From CALKJP01 sp046299555 (GTDB lineage: Bacteria; Bacteroidota; Bacteroidia; JACCXN01), in assembly GCA_046299555.1 (NCBI GenBank), contig JBKBHS010000001.1:62001-126000 (forward strand): a stretch of DNA of 64,000 nucleotides, written 5' to 3'. The notes below the pieces were generated by a model. That model made no database searches, was not told the DNA's origin, and saw nothing but the letters and a program-made list of their open reading frames with translations. Of this stretch, positions 37,027 to 48,290 are shown one piece after another; position 1 is the stretch's first letter, and the number at the start of each line of letters is the position of its first letter. The translations under genes were made by a program, and so were the position numbers.

Positions 37027-38541
37027 TTAATGTTTAAAATGTCTATATCCTGTCATCACCATACTAATTTGGTGAGCATTGCAGTAATCTATTGATTCTT
37101 TATCTTTTATTGAACCTCCGGGCTGTATTACTGCTTTTATTCCTGCATTACCGGCTATTTCCACACAATCAGGGAAAGGGAAAAATGCATCAGAGGCCAT
37201 AACCGCTCCATTCAAATCAAAGCCAAAGGCTTTTGCTTTTAAAATAGCTTGCTTTAAAGCATCTACACGCGATGTTTGCCCTGTTCCACTACCTAATAAC
37301 TGTTTGTTTTTTGCAAGTACTATGGTGTTGGATTTTGTATGTTTTGCTATTTTATTAGCAAAAATTAAATCTTCAATTTCTGTTTCTGTGGGTTTTAAAA
37401 TTGTACAATAGTTAAAATCTGCAACTGTTTCGATATGATTATCTTTATCTTGAACCAAAACTCCATTTAAAACTTGTCTAAATTGTTTTTCGGGAAGTGA
37501 TACGGGTTTTTGAACCAAAATTATTCTATTTTTCTTTTGCTTTAAAACTTCAAGCGCATCTAAATCGTAAGAAGGAGCAATTATTACTTCAAAGAAAATT
37601 TCATTCATTGCATTTGCTGTTTGAACATCAATTTTCGTATTTGAAATAATAATTCCACCAAAAGCTGATACCGGGTCTCCTGCCAATGCATCTTTCCATG
37701 CTTCAAATACGGTATTTCTACTTGCCACTCCACATGCATTATTATGTTTTAATATTGCCACAGTAGGCTCTGAAAACTCTGCAATAAGATTTACGGCAGC
37801 ATCAACATCCAATAAATTATTATATGATAACTCTTTTCCGTGTAACTTGTCAAACATTGCATTTAGGTCACCAAAGAAACTTCCTTTTTGGTGTGGATTT
37901 TCTCCATATCTTAAAGGGTAAACTTTTTGAATGCTTTGTTTAAAAACAGGCTCTTCTCCTTTGCTGAAATAGTTGAATATAGCTGTATCGTAATGCGATG
38001 AAACATTAAAGGCTTTTGTTGCCAAATATCTTCTATCGTTAATATCAGAATATCCTTGTTTCGTCTTTAGCAATTGTAACAAATATGGATATTCAGCTTT
38101 AGAAGGCACAATAATCACATCGTTAAAATTTTTGGCAGCAGCACGGATGAGTGAAATACCTCCTATGTCAATTTTTTCAATAATTTCAGATTCTGAAGCT
38201 CCTGATGCAACCGTTTCTTCAAAAGGATATAAATCTACAATTACTAAATCAATTTCAGGTATTTGGTATTCTTCGAGCTGGGCAATATCGTTTTGTAATT
38301 CTCTACGACCTAAAATACCTCCAAAAATTTTAGGATGTAAAGTTTTTACTCTTCCACCTAAAATACTTGGATAGGATGTAAGGTTTTCGACCGGAACAAC
38401 ATCTATACCCAAGCTCTCGATAAAACTTTGTGTGCCTCCCGTTGAAAAAATTGTAATTCCAAGCTTGTTAAGCTCTTTAACTATATCGTCTAAGCCGTCT
38501 TTATAAAATACTGATATTAAGGCGTTTTTAATCTTTTTCAA
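37027..38541 (-). CDS. purH: Bifunctional AICAR transformylase/IMP cyclohydrolase
   Basis: A 504-residue enzyme for the last two steps of purine synthesis. The N-terminal MGS-like cyclohydrolase domain (about residues 1-190) has STGGTQSFIE and GGRVKTLHPKIFGGIL. The C-terminal transformylase domain has the catalytic KHNNACG segment and SDAFFPFPD. Placement ahead of mreB is frequent in Bacteroidota. Confidence 0.97.
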   Translation of the reverse strand: MKKIKNALISVFYKDGLDDIVKELNKLGITIFSTGGTQSFIESLGIDVVPVENLTSYPSILGGRVKTLHPKIFGGILGRRELQNDIAQLEEYQIPEIDLVIVDLYPFEETVASGASESEIIEKIDIGGISLIRAAAKNFNDVIIVPSKAEYPYLLQLLKTKQGYSDINDRRYLATKAFNVSSHYDTAIFNYFSKGEEPVFKQSIQKVYPLRYGENPHQKGSFFGDLNAMFDKLHGKELSYNNLLDVDAAVNLIAEFSEPTVAILKHNNACGVASRNTVFEAWKDALAGDPVSAFGGIIISNTKIDVQTANAMNEIFFEVIIAPSYDLDALEVLKQKKNRIILVQKPVSLPEKQFRQVLNGVLVQDKDNHIETVADFNYCTILKPTETEIEDLIFANKIAKHTKSNTIVLAKNKQLLGSGTGQTSRVDALKQAILKAKAFGFDLNGAVMASDAFFPFPDCVEIAGNAGIKAVIQPGGSIKDKESIDYCNAHQISMVMTGYRHFKH

Positions 38542-38732
38542 AATATTATTCTCCTATTTTTTGCTTCATGCAATTTTACTAATAATACCTTAACTAACAA
38601 TTGAATAAAGTAGTGTTTTTTAGCTTTGTTGATAAATGACAAAAACTGTTCAAAACCCCCATTTTGATTTATGCGGCCTTATGGTATTTTAAGTGGTAAA
38701 ATTATACCCTTATTAATTACTAACTTTGTAAA

Positions 38733-39980
38733 ATGCAATTGTATCTAAAGCTATTAAAAGAAAGTATTTTGTTTGCCATCAATGCATTGGTTGTAAATAA
38801 ACTTCGAACCATTTTATCGCTGTTAGGAATTACCATAGGAATTTTTGCCATTATTTCTGTTTTTACCATGGTAGATTCGCTGGAATACAAAATACGCGAC
38901 AGCATTTCAGGACTTGGAGATAATGTGCTTTTTATACAAAAATGGCCATGGGCTTTTGGAGCCGATTATCCCTGGTGGAAATATTGGCAAAGACCGCTCC
39001 CAAGCATTCAAGAAGCAGAAGCCATAAAAAAAAGAAGCCGTTATGCTGCAGCAGTTAGTTTTCAGGTATCCACTAAAAAAAATGTAAGCTATAAAAATAT
39101 TTCTGTAGAGAATGTTGAAATATTAGCGGCTTCGCATGATTATGTAGAAGTTCAAAATCCCGAAATCGAAATTGGACGTTACTTTACTGAAATTGAATCG
39201 GCCAGCGGTAAGCCCATTGCTATTATTGGAGATAACGTTGCTAAAGCATTTTTTAATTATGGGAATCCGCTGGATAAAAAAATTAAAATTATGGGATTTA
39301 ATTTTGAAGTTGTTGGGGTATTTAAACGAAAAGGAGAAAGTGTATTTGGCGATAGCCAAGACAATAAAATTTTAATTCCAATCAATTTTGCCAGAAAAAT
39401 TATTGATTTAAAACAAGAAAATTCAAATCCTCAAATATTAGTAAAAGCTAAGCAGGGTATTAGTTTGGATGAACTTAGAAATGAACTAACCGGGATTATG
39501 CGTTCACTAAGAAAGCTATCGCCCAAAATGGAAGATGATTTTGCATTAAACGAAGTAAGTCTTATTTCAAAAGGGTTTGATGAATTGTTTAAAATAATAA
39601 ATCTGGCAGGAGGCATTATTGGTTTCTTTTCAATATTAGTAGGAGGTTTTGGTATTGCTAATATTATGTTTGTTTCAGTAAAAGAACGAACCGCCATTAT
39701 TGGCATCCAAAAATCATTAGGAGCAAAAAATGCTTTTATTTTATTTCAGTTTTTGGCTGAAGCAGTAATATTATGTATAATAGGTGGAAGTATTGGGCTT
39801 ACTATAATTTTTATAGGTACTTTAGCTGTTAATGCCTTTGCAGATATGGGAATTTATTTGAGTTTCAAAAATATTTTTTTAGGAATTTTTATTTCTGCTT
39901 TAGTCGGTCTTATTTCGGGCATTATTCCGGCATGGTTTGCGTCTCGTTTAAATCCGGTTGACGCCATGCGCTCGGTATAA
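38733..39980 (+). CDS. MacB/FtsX-family ABC transporter permease
   Basis: A 415-residue permease with an N-terminal membrane segment in NKLRTILSLLGITIGIFAIISV. A periplasmic MacB-type core domain of about 220 residues follows, then three C-terminal FtsX-type segments beginning IIGFFSILVGGFGIANIMFVSVKERTAIIGIQKSLGA. No ATPase gene is adjacent. A TAACTTTG box at 38721-38728 ends only 4 bp before the ATG, which would give a nearly leaderless mRNA. Confidence 0.92.
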   Translation: MQLYLKLLKESILFAINALVVNKLRTILSLLGITIGIFAIISVFTMVDSLEYKIRDSISGLGDNVLFIQKWPWAFGADYPWWKYWQRPLPSIQEAEAIKKRSRYAAAVSFQVSTKKNVSYKNISVENVEILAASHDYVEVQNPEIEIGRYFTEIESASGKPIAIIGDNVAKAFFNYGNPLDKKIKIMGFNFEVVGVFKRKGESVFGDSQDNKILIPINFARKIIDLKQENSNPQILVKAKQGISLDELRNELTGIMRSLRKLSPKMEDDFALNEVSLISKGFDELFKIINLAGGIIGFFSILVGGFGIANIMFVSVKERTAIIGIQKSLGAKNAFILFQFLAEAVILCIIGGSIGLTIIFIGTLAVNAFADMGIYLSFKNIFLGIFISALVGLISGIIPAWFASRLNPVDAMRSV

Positions 39981-40122
39981 TCAATACTAATAATATCACA
40001 ATTTTTTGTCGAATTTAAAAATGCTACTTTAAATACTATCCATTTGAATGTAATTAAGCACTTACTTAAAAATGATTAATGCAATTTTTATAATTTAATA
40101 TCTTTATACTAAAATTTAATTA

Positions 40123-41094
40123 TTGAATAGCAATAATCAACATAATCAATGTTTAAACTGTAATTATAATTTGCCTGCAAATGCAAAATATTGTAGTAAT
40201 TGTGGGCAAAAAACAGAAAGTCCGATTATTGGATTTAAAGATTTCATAAAAGATGCTCTTGAAGATTATTTTTCTATAGACTCAAAAATTTTTAAAAGCA
40301 TTTTACCTCTTTTATTTAAACCGGGATTTCTTACCATAGAATATATAAAAGGGAAAAGAAACACTTATATACCTCCATTTAGAATGTTTTTGATTGTAAG
40401 TGTATTATATTTTCTTTTATTATCCCTACTTGAAGAAAAAAATGATTTCATAAAAGTACATGAATCACAAAAAGAGGTTACAAGCGAAAAAAATATTGAT
40501 ACAGCAAAAAAAGAAGAGGTAAGTATAAAATTTGATAGAATAGGCGATACCAAGATGGCGCTAGTAATGCTGAAATTAAAAGACTCTACAGAACAAGCAT
40601 ACATTTCAAAATATGGACTAAAAGCCTATATTGATTCAGTATTTGCAGATGAAAATATTTTTTATCGCTTTTTGAGCAGAAAGCTATATGCCATGTATTT
40701 AACCGATGGAGAAAATTTTGGAGAATTAATGTTTCGCTCTTTTCAAAAACTTGTTTTCGTAATGGCGCCAATAATGGCATTTATACTATTGTTGATTTAT
40801 TATAGAAATAAAATATATTACATGCAGCATTTGATTTTTGCTCTTCACTTTCATGCATTTGTATTTTTAATGATGTTATTTGACGACTCTCTACTTTTTA
40901 TAGTAGGAAACTGGTCATCAATACTAATAACGATAGCTATACTTTTGTATTTATATTTGGCTATTAAAAAGGTTTATCAAGAAAACCGAATAATAAGTTT
41001 TTTAAAATTTATAATACTTTTTTTGGGCTATATTTTAATTGGAATACCCATTTTAGTTATTCTAACAGTTGCAAGTGCAATTTTGTTATATTAA
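40123..41094 (+). CDS. DUF3667 zinc-ribbon membrane protein
   Basis: A 323-residue protein starting at TTG. The N-terminal zinc ribbon is CLNCNYNLPANAKYCSNCG. The conserved DUF3667 segment FKPGFLTIEYIKGKRNTYIPPFRMFLIVS leads into the first membrane helix. Three or four further hydrophobic segments lie in the C-terminal half. Function is unknown for the family. A Lys/Glu-rich soluble loop of about 100 residues separates the first helix from the others. Confidence 0.85.
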   Translation: MNSNNQHNQCLNCNYNLPANAKYCSNCGQKTESPIIGFKDFIKDALEDYFSIDSKIFKSILPLLFKPGFLTIEYIKGKRNTYIPPFRMFLIVSVLYFLLLSLLEEKNDFIKVHESQKEVTSEKNIDTAKKEEVSIKFDRIGDTKMALVMLKLKDSTEQAYISKYGLKAYIDSVFADENIFYRFLSRKLYAMYLTDGENFGELMFRSFQKLVFVMAPIMAFILLLIYYRNKIYYMQHLIFALHFHAFVFLMMLFDDSLLFIVGNWSSILITIAILLYLYLAIKKVYQENRIISFLKFIILFLGYILIGIPILVILTVASAILLY

Positions 41095-41104
41095 TACTTA
41101 TACC

Positions 41105-41512
41105 ATGAATAAACTTATAAAAGTTTTTTTGTTTTTTATCGTATGTTTAACTCTTAAATTAAAAATTGCTGCCCAAACTTTTAACTTAAATGCCTTAGTA
41201 CCAAAAGAAAATTTCGAAAATATATATTCTGAAAAAATAGCAGAAGATAGTTTAAGCAGTTCTTTTATTATTTGGATAAAAAAAGAAGTTAAGTTGCATA
41301 AACATTTAGAACACTCAGAACATGTATATATATTAGAAGGTGAAGGAGAAATGCAATTGGGAGAAAAATGGATAAATATAAAAAGCGGTGATTTAATTTT
41401 TATTCCTAAAAATACTCCTCACAAAGTTAAAACATCTTCTACTACGATATTAAAAGCACTTTCAATTCAATCGCCTTTTTTTGATGGCAGCGACAGAATT
41501 GTTTTAGAATAA
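41105..41512 (+). CDS. Secreted cupin-domain protein
   Basis: A 135-residue protein with signal peptide MNKLIKVFLFFIVCLTLKLKIAAQ. I use this ATG rather than one 36 bp upstream, which lies inside the preceding gene and would mask the signal peptide. The cupin core has metal-ligand type motif HKHLEHSEHVYILEGEGEMQ and the second motif DLIFIPKNTPHKV. The substrate is unknown. Confidence 0.85.
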   Translation: MNKLIKVFLFFIVCLTLKLKIAAQTFNLNALVPKENFENIYSEKIAEDSLSSSFIIWIKKEVKLHKHLEHSEHVYILEGEGEMQLGEKWINIKSGDLIFIPKNTPHKVKTSSTTILKALSIQSPFFDGSDRIVLE

Positions 41513-41553
41513 AATCTTAAAAAAATTATCGTGTTTTTAATACGAGTTTTTTA

Positions 41554-41997
41554 TTAATCTTTTGGCTTAAATCCAACCAATATATTTACACATCCGCTTG
41601 GAATCATACCATGTTTTGCACTGGATTCAGGCACATCAATTTCAAGTATCATTTGTTGGGTAGAAGTTACATTAAAATCCCAATAAGTAACATTTTTATG
41701 GTCTTTACTGTTAAATACTACTTTTTTATTTTTATCTAACAGTCGAAAAGTAACATTGCCTAAAATAGGGTGAGCACATACCATTAATCGGTAATCTTGT
41801 CCCGCATAAAAACTCATTTGCAGCTCTGCTTTTTCACCGGCCATCATCGTTGCTCCATTCATCTGACCGTTATGAATAAAAGGTGTTAAATCAGGTAAAC
41901 ATTTACTTTTAGCAAAACTTTTACATTGGGCTTTTACCGTAGAAGAGGTTAATACTAAAAACAATGTTACAACAACGAAATATATTTTTTTATTCAT
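41554..41997 (-). CDS. Secreted protein of unknown function
   Basis: A 147-residue protein with a signal peptide ending in KAQ at about residue 23. The mature protein has several Cys residues and a beta-rich body (GEKAELQMSFYAGQDYRLMVCAHPILGNVTFRLLD). I do not recognise the family. It follows the lipoprotein gene at 42010 by 12 bp and is probably co-transcribed. Confidence 0.75.
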   Translation of the reverse strand: MNKKIYFVVVTLFLVLTSSTVKAQCKSFAKSKCLPDLTPFIHNGQMNGATMMAGEKAELQMSFYAGQDYRLMVCAHPILGNVTFRLLDKNKKVVFNSKDHKNVTYWDFNVTSTQQMILEIDVPESSAKHGMIPSGCVNILVGFKPKD

Positions 41998-42009
41998 TAC
42001 TTTTAAAGT

Positions 42010-42912
42010 TTATGGTTGGGTAATTTTTGTTCTGATTTCGCTAACTTTCTTATCTATTGCAGAAAGTTGTTCTTCAGTAATTTCAAAAGTAGCGCCACCA
42101 CCAATAGTTGTAGAACCATCAGGGTTAGTTACTGATGTTGTTTCAGTTTCTACTTGTTTTATGGTAGCATATATTGCTTGTAAATCTTTTAAATCGGTTA
42201 TTAAATCACCAAAACTATCAGGTGAAGCATAGCTTTCTAGTAATGAAATTAAATTTTCTAATGAAACCTTTTGCTCTGCAATTCTTTTAGCGATTTCTTT
42301 ATTTTTTCCGGTAGCTTTTAATTTTCTTTCAATTTTACATCCTAAATAAATTCCTTCAATCCATCCTCCTGTTATAATATATGCTGATACATTTCCTCTT
42401 TCATTTTCTTGCAAGTAAGCATCAGTTTCCCAATACGAATCAGAAATTAATGCCAACATCGAATCTCTATTATTCATATTTGCTTCCATTTTTGCGATTT
42501 TTTCTTCGCTAAATGCACTTGTAATTCCCAAATCGTCAGCCAATTTTTTTGCACACGCCAAATACAACATCGACTCTTGTGTATTATCATATACTACTGC
42601 ATAACTTAAGTCGGCACCATAAACTCCAAGATTAAGAGCTCTGCTTCTTAATGTCGAGTATTTATCTTTTCTATCAATCGGGTTGGGTAATTTACTATCA
42701 TATTCGCTGCCACTGGCTTTTAGTAATGACGCCATTTCGATGGGTGAGGGTATGCTATAAAATATTTTTTCAGCCGAAATAGCTTTCATAGAATCAATGG
42801 TGCTTAATCCAGAACTTTCAACATCATTATCGCCATCATTATTTCCACATGATACCATTAATGCAGTTAAGCATATTAATAGCAAAGCATTTTTAACATA
42901 AGATTTATTCAT
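42010..42912 (-). CDS. Predicted lipoprotein of unknown function
   Basis: A 300-residue protein with a lipoprotein signal, LTALMVSC, with lipidated Cys at about residue 22, followed by an acidic GNNDGDNDVESSG linker. The rest is mostly helical (many Ala, Glu, Lys) with YGADLSYAVVYDNTQESMLYL and a GGWIEGIYLG segment. It is probably a periplasm- or outer-membrane-facing helical lipoprotein and lies first in a two-gene unit with the 41554 gene. Confidence 0.78.
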   Translation of the reverse strand: MNKSYVKNALLLICLTALMVSCGNNDGDNDVESSGLSTIDSMKAISAEKIFYSIPSPIEMASLLKASGSEYDSKLPNPIDRKDKYSTLRSRALNLGVYGADLSYAVVYDNTQESMLYLACAKKLADDLGITSAFSEEKIAKMEANMNNRDSMLALISDSYWETDAYLQENERGNVSAYIITGGWIEGIYLGCKIERKLKATGKNKEIAKRIAEQKVSLENLISLLESYASPDSFGDLITDLKDLQAIYATIKQVETETTSVTNPDGSTTIGGGATFEITEEQLSAIDKKVSEIRTKITQP

Positions 42913-42982
42913 AAAAGAATGTTTAATTAGCTAAATTATGATTTTTTTTCTTCAAATATAGTAAATTAATCGATATAACAAA

Positions 42983-45766
42983 TCAATGCGCTTCCAACCA
43001 ATTTTCACCGGTATTCACTTCGGTAATAAGCGGAACCGAAAGCGGGTACGCTCCTTCCATTTTTTCTTTCACTAATGTTGTTACTTCTTCTTTTTCGGGC
43101 TTATATAAGTCAAACACTAATTCATCGTGTACTTGTAAAATCATTTTAGTTTTTAAATTACGTCTATTTAATTCTAAATGAATGTCTATCATCGCTTTTT
43201 TTATGATATCAGCAGCCGAACCCTGAATGGGGGTATTAATGGCATTTCGTTCAGCAAATCCTCTAACGGTTGCATTTGATGAATTAATATCGTTAAGGTA
43301 ACGTCTTCTACCCATAATGGTTTCTACATAACCTTTTTCACGAGCGAACTGGATATTTTTATCCATGTAGGCTTTTATGGCCGGATATTGTTTAAAATAA
43401 TTATCTATTATTTCTTTTGCTTCGGTTCTTGAAATTCCAAGATTTTCAGATAATCCGAATGCTGATTGGCCGTATATAATTCCAAAATTTACCGCTTTTG
43501 CTTTGCTTCGCATTTCTTTTGTTATATTTTCTAATGAAATACCAAATACTCTTGATGCTGTAGCGGCATGAATATCTTTCCCCTCTTTAAAAGCTGAAAT
43601 CATGTTTTCATCATTGCTTAATGCAGCAATAATTCTAAGCTCAACTTGGGAATAATCGGCAGAAAGTAAAAGATAATTTTCATTACGAGGAATAAATGCT
43701 TTTCGTACTAAACGTCCCTTTTCTGTTCGTATCGGAATATTTTGCAAATTAGGATTATTGGAGCTTAAACGACCGGTAGCAGCTACAGCTTGCATAAAAG
43801 ATGTATGTATTCTACCGGTTTTTTTATTTACCATTTCGGGCAAGCTATCAACATAGGTTGATTTTAATTTTCGCAATTCTCTATAATTCAAAATTTCTTC
43901 AATAATCGGATGTTTTTTAGCAAGTTTTGTTAACACATCCTCTCCTGTAGCATATTGACCGGTTTTTGTCTTTTTGGCATTCTCGTCTATTTTTAATTTT
44001 TCAAAAAGAATTTCTCCTAATTGTTTTGGAGAGTCAATATTAAAATTTATTCCTGCATGCTTATAAATTGCATTTTCAAGTATTTGTAATTCTTCTTGTA
44101 ATTTGATTGAATACTCTTTTAAAAAATGTGCATCAATATTAACTCCTTCGTATTCCATGTCTGCTAAAACTTGTATCAAAGGAGTTTCAATTTCATTGAA
44201 CAATTTTTCACAGTTATCCGTTTTTAATTTTGGAGCTAATACCTCTTTTAATTGTAAAGTAATATCGGCATCTTCGGCAGCATATTCTTTAATTAATTCA
44301 ATGGGTACATCACGCATATTGCCTTGATTCTTACCTTTCTTGCCGATTAATTCTTCGATGGATACCGGACGATAATTCAAAAATGTTTCTGATAAATAGT
44401 CCATTCCATGCTTCTTTTCTGGCTCTAAAAGATAATGTGCCAACATGGTATCAAACAAGGTTCCTTTAACCTCTACCCCATAATTTTTAAGCACTAAAAT
44501 ATCGTATTTTAAATTTTGGCCTATTTTAAGTATCGCTTCATTTTCTAATACTGATTTTATTGGTTTTATCCATTTTTCTGCTTCATTTTTATTTTCGGGG
44601 AATGGCACATAATAGGCTTCTCCCTTTTTATAAGAAAATGACATACCAACTAATTCGGCATCTATTGCATCGAGCGTTGTAGTTTCAGTATCAAAACTTA
44701 TTTCTTTTTGTTGCTGTAAATTTTTACATAGTATGTCTAATTCATTTAATGTTTGAACAATGATATATGAATGAGGCGTATTTTTTAAGGTATTAAATGC
44801 AATAATTTCTTTTTCGGAACTACTACTTTCTTCAATATTTCCAAACATATCCATCTGCCCGCTTTTACTAACCGATTGAATTTCTTGTCCTAATACGCGT
44901 TTGGCAAGTGTTCTAAATTCTAATTCTGAAAAAATTTCTAATATTTTTTCCTTATCTGGTTCTTCTAAAACTAAGGCTTTTTCATCAAATTCAACGGGCA
45001 CATTGGTAAGTATGGTGGCCAATTTTTTCGACATTAGCGCTTTTTCTTTATTTTCTTCTACCCGTTCTTTTAATTTTCCTTTTAGTTTATCGGTATTCGC
45101 TAATAAGTTTTCTATGCTTCCAAATTCTTTTATTAATTGTTTGGCTGTTTTTTCGCCCACACCCGGTATTCCCGGAATATTATCTACTGCATCACCCCAC
45201 AAACCTAAAATATCAATTACTTGTAATGGATTTTTAACTTCAAATTTTTCGCAAATTTCTTTAACACCTAAAATTTCAGCGTCAGAACCAAAACGTCCGG
45301 GCTTATAGATAAAGATATTTTCGCTTACCAATTGCCCAAAATCTTTATCAGGGGTCATCATATAAGTAATAAAGCCTTTCTCTTCTGCTTTTTTGGCGAG
45401 TGTTCCAATAATATCATCTGCTTCATAACCGTCTGATTCTATTACAGGAATTTTAAAAGCTGCTAAAATTTCTTTGATGTAAGGTATAGCTACTGCTATA
45501 GCATCCGGCATCTCATCTCGATTAGCTTTATATTCGGTAAAATCTTCATGGCGTGCTGTAGGAGCTGCTGTATCAAATACTACGGCAATATGGGTGGGTT
45601 TTTGCTTGGTTAAAACCTCTACTAAAGTATTAGTAAATCCTAAAATTGCTGAAGTATCAAGACCTTTAGAGTTTACCGGATTGAATTTTGCATTTGCATT
45701 TAAAGCAAAATAACCGCGATAAATTAAGGCAAATGCGTCTAATAAAAAAAGTTTTTTTTGGTGCAT
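42983..45766 (-). CDS. polA: DNA polymerase I
   Basis: A 927-residue three-domain enzyme. The 5'-3' nuclease domain is at about 1-290 (LLDAFALIYRGYFA, GYEADDIIGTLA). The 3'-5' exonuclease domain is at about 320-500 and keeps the catalytic DTET (ISFDTETTTLD), so proofreading is likely active. The polymerase domain has DYSQVELRIIAALS, the O-helix RSKAKAVNFGIIYG and QVHDELVFD. It works in repair and Okazaki fragment processing. Confidence 0.98.
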   Translation of the reverse strand: MHQKKLFLLDAFALIYRGYFALNANAKFNPVNSKGLDTSAILGFTNTLVEVLTKQKPTHIAVVFDTAAPTARHEDFTEYKANRDEMPDAIAVAIPYIKEILAAFKIPVIESDGYEADDIIGTLAKKAEEKGFITYMMTPDKDFGQLVSENIFIYKPGRFGSDAEILGVKEICEKFEVKNPLQVIDILGLWGDAVDNIPGIPGVGEKTAKQLIKEFGSIENLLANTDKLKGKLKERVEENKEKALMSKKLATILTNVPVEFDEKALVLEEPDKEKILEIFSELEFRTLAKRVLGQEIQSVSKSGQMDMFGNIEESSSSEKEIIAFNTLKNTPHSYIIVQTLNELDILCKNLQQQKEISFDTETTTLDAIDAELVGMSFSYKKGEAYYVPFPENKNEAEKWIKPIKSVLENEAILKIGQNLKYDILVLKNYGVEVKGTLFDTMLAHYLLEPEKKHGMDYLSETFLNYRPVSIEELIGKKGKNQGNMRDVPIELIKEYAAEDADITLQLKEVLAPKLKTDNCEKLFNEIETPLIQVLADMEYEGVNIDAHFLKEYSIKLQEELQILENAIYKHAGINFNIDSPKQLGEILFEKLKIDENAKKTKTGQYATGEDVLTKLAKKHPIIEEILNYRELRKLKSTYVDSLPEMVNKKTGRIHTSFMQAVAATGRLSSNNPNLQNIPIRTEKGRLVRKAFIPRNENYLLLSADYSQVELRIIAALSNDENMISAFKEGKDIHAATASRVFGISLENITKEMRSKAKAVNFGIIYGQSAFGLSENLGISRTEAKEIIDNYFKQYPAIKAYMDKNIQFAREKGYVETIMGRRRYLNDINSSNATVRGFAERNAINTPIQGSAADIIKKAMIDIHLELNRRNLKTKMILQVHDELVFDLYKPEKEEVTTLVKEKMEGAYPLSVPLITEVNTGENWLEAH

Positions 45767-45792
45767 TATTTAAAATGTTGTTACAACATCAA

Positions 45793-46833
45793 TTATTCAT
45801 TATATAAAACCTGAAGGACTGTTTGGCCTACTGCTTTTAGTGTATTTCGGTCAATAACGTTCATATTATCATCATGGGTATGCCAGTATTTTCCAAAGTT
45901 GCTGCGGGTTTCAGGATCGTGTTGTATAATATCAATCGAAGGTATTCCGGCAATGGCATTTACATAATAGTGATCGTCTGTAATTCCATCGGTGCGTTTG
46001 TATAAAAAGTAATTTCCATATCCCAGCTTATGCGCCACTGCCCACACTTTTTCTACCACATTGGATGCATAATACATAGAAGTTGCTTCCATGGTAAATG
46101 TAGCGTCTTTAGCGCCTACCATATCTAATAAAATTCCGTAATAAGCTCTGTAGCCCGGCACGTGTAGATTTTTTGTCCAATGTTGTGATCCCAGACAATA
46201 GGTATCTGATTTTCGTTGCATTATAGTACCATCAGGCTGTCCAAAATCTTCTGCATCAAAAAATATAATGTCAACTCCTATATTTATTGGGTTTAAGCTT
46301 ATTTGGCGCGCAATTTCAAGTAATACTCCTACTCCGCTTCCTCCATCATTTGCTCCGGGTATAGGCTTGTTTCTATCAATAGTATCTTGATCTGCAAAAG
46401 GACGAGTATCCCAATGAGCAAATAATAAAATTCGTTTACTGTTATCTTTATTGTATGAAGCTATTATATTTTTTCCATTTAGAATTTTATCGTCAAATGC
46501 TCTTGCTTTAAATTCCTGTATTTGCACTTCCCATCCGGTAAATGATGAAAGTTTATTTTTAATCCATTCAGCACAAGCTGCATGTTCCTTTGTATTAGGC
46601 ACCCTGGGGCCAAAATCAACTTGCTTTTGAATATAATAATACGCTGAATCTGAATTAAATTCAGGAGCTTGCTTAAAGCTTTGTGCGTCTTTATTCTCTT
46701 TCACTTGTTCAATCTTTACGTCATTTTTACTCTCCTCTTTTAAATTGCAAGCAATAAATGAAGTAAAAACAAATAAAACGCTGAAAAACTTAATATTATA
46801 TATCCATTTCCCAGGATGAGCCCTCTTTACCAT
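45793..46833 (-). CDS. M28-family glutaminyl cyclase-like lipoprotein
   Basis: A 346-residue protein. The lipobox FIAC near residue 29 indicates a lipoprotein. The zinc-binding core has [37 protein letters not shown] and a C-terminal His region, like glutaminyl-peptide cyclotransferases of the M28 fold. These make N-terminal pyroglutamate on exported proteins, a frequent modification in Bacteroidota. The annotated ATG overlaps cysS by 38 bp. No ATG lies between it and the lipobox, so the true start could be a non-ATG codon nearer KFFSVL. Confidence 0.85.
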   Translation of the reverse strand: MVKRAHPGKWIYNIKFFSVLFVFTSFIACNLKEESKNDVKIEQVKENKDAQSFKQAPEFNSDSAYYYIQKQVDFGPRVPNTKEHAACAEWIKNKLSSFTGWEVQIQEFKARAFDDKILNGKNIIASYNKDNSKRILLFAHWDTRPFADQDTIDRNKPIPGANDGGSGVGVLLEIARQISLNPINIGVDIIFFDAEDFGQPDGTIMQRKSDTYCLGSQHWTKNLHVPGYRAYYGILLDMVGAKDATFTMEATSMYYASNVVEKVWAVAHKLGYGNYFLYKRTDGITDDHYYVNAIAGIPSIDIIQHDPETRSNFGKYWHTHDDNMNVIDRNTLKAVGQTVLQVLYNE

Positions 46834-48271
46834 CTTTAATTTTTATATTTAATTTACTTAAACTATCTCTAATAGCATCGGATGTAGCATAATCTTTGTT
46901 TTCTTTTGCTTTTTTACGAATATCTAAAATTAATTGCATTAATCCGTCTAACAACAATGCGCTTTCTTTTGAAATATCTTCTTTAAGTCCTAATATGCGA
47001 ATAAGGTATCTTTCTAAGTGTTCTTTTAAAAAATCTAAATCGCTTTTTATTAAGGTTTCTTTCCCTTCTGCAAGAAGGTTTATCATGCGCACAGCATCAA
47101 ATAACTCTGCTATAAGAACAGGTGTATTAAAATCATCTGCAATGGCCGTTTCGCAACGATATTGCCACGCTTTAATGTCTAATGTACTTTTTTCATAAGG
47201 CTTAATATTTGCAACTAAATGGTAGGCTTTAAAAAGTCGTGCTAAGCCTTTTTCCGCTGCCTGTAGGGCTTCATTGCTAAAATCAAGTGTGCTTCGATAA
47301 TGAGCTTGTAATATAAAAAAGCGAATCGTCATTGGATGGTATGCTTTTTCAAGAGCCGGATGGGTACCATTAAAAAATTCATATAGTGTTATAAAGTTAT
47401 TTAATGATTTTCCCATTTTTTGGCCATTAATGGTAATCATATTATTGTGCATCCAATATTTACATGGATCTTTATGATTTGCCGCCTGTGATTGGGCTAT
47501 TTCGCATTCGTGATGCGGGAATAACAAATCCATACCTCCGCCATGTATATCGAAGGTTTCGCCTAGATATTTGGTACTCATTGCGGTACACTCTATATGC
47601 CATCCCGGAAAACCTTCTCCCCATGGAGATTCCCAGCGCATAATATGTTCGGGTGAAGCTTTTTTCCATAAAGCAAAATCAAGCGGGCTGCGCTTTTCAT
47701 CCTGTCCATCTAATTCGCGCGTATTTGCCAATAAATCTTCGATTACTCGCCCGGAAAGCTTGCCGTAATGTTTTTGTTGATGGTACTTAGGTACATCAAA
47801 ATATACGGAACCATTCACTTCATAAGCCAAACCTTCTTTTAGTATTTGTTCTACTATGGCAATTTGTTCCATAATATGTCCGCTTGCAAGCGGCTCTATA
47901 CTTGGCTTTTTTACATTTAATTTATCTAAAAATTCGTGATAACGGTTAGCGTAATATTGTGCAACCTCCATAGGCTCTAATTGTTCTAAACGGGCTTTTT
48001 TAGCTATTTTATCTTCACCGCTATCGCTATCGTTTTCTAGATGGCCTACATCGGTAATATTTCTTACGTAACGTACTTTATAGCCTAATTCTAATAAGTA
48101 ACGATACACTACATCAAACGTTATGGCAGCTCGAGCATGCCCCAAATGTGGATCGCCATAAACCGTTGGTCCACAAACATACATTCCTACAAATGGTGGG
48201 TTTATTGGTTCAAATAGTTCTTTTTTACGAGTAAGCGAATTATAAATTTGAAGTTTTACTGAATCATTCAT
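46796..48271 (-). CDS. cysS: Cysteinyl-tRNA synthetase
   Basis: A 491-residue class I synthetase. The HIGH region is [18 protein letters not shown]. The zinc-site Cys, His and Glu residues lie around [10 protein letters not shown] and [13 protein letters not shown]. The KMSKS loop is KMGKSLNNF, a Ser-to-Gly variant of the usual motif. Length is normal. Confidence 0.97.
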   Translation of the reverse strand: MNDSVKLQIYNSLTRKKELFEPINPPFVGMYVCGPTVYGDPHLGHARAAITFDVVYRYLLELGYKVRYVRNITDVGHLENDSDSGEDKIAKKARLEQLEPMEVAQYYANRYHEFLDKLNVKKPSIEPLASGHIMEQIAIVEQILKEGLAYEVNGSVYFDVPKYHQQKHYGKLSGRVIEDLLANTRELDGQDEKRSPLDFALWKKASPEHIMRWESPWGEGFPGWHIECTAMSTKYLGETFDIHGGGMDLLFPHHECEIAQSQAANHKDPCKYWMHNNMITINGQKMGKSLNNFITLYEFFNGTHPALEKAYHPMTIRFFILQAHYRSTLDFSNEALQAAEKGLARLFKAYHLVANIKPYEKSTLDIKAWQYRCETAIADDFNTPVLIAELFDAVRMINLLAEGKETLIKSDLDFLKEHLERYLIRILGLKEDISKESALLLDGLMQLILDIRKKAKENKDYATSDAIRDSLSKLNIKIKDGKEGSSWEMDI

Positions 48272-48290
48272 TGCATTATTTTTAAACTAA

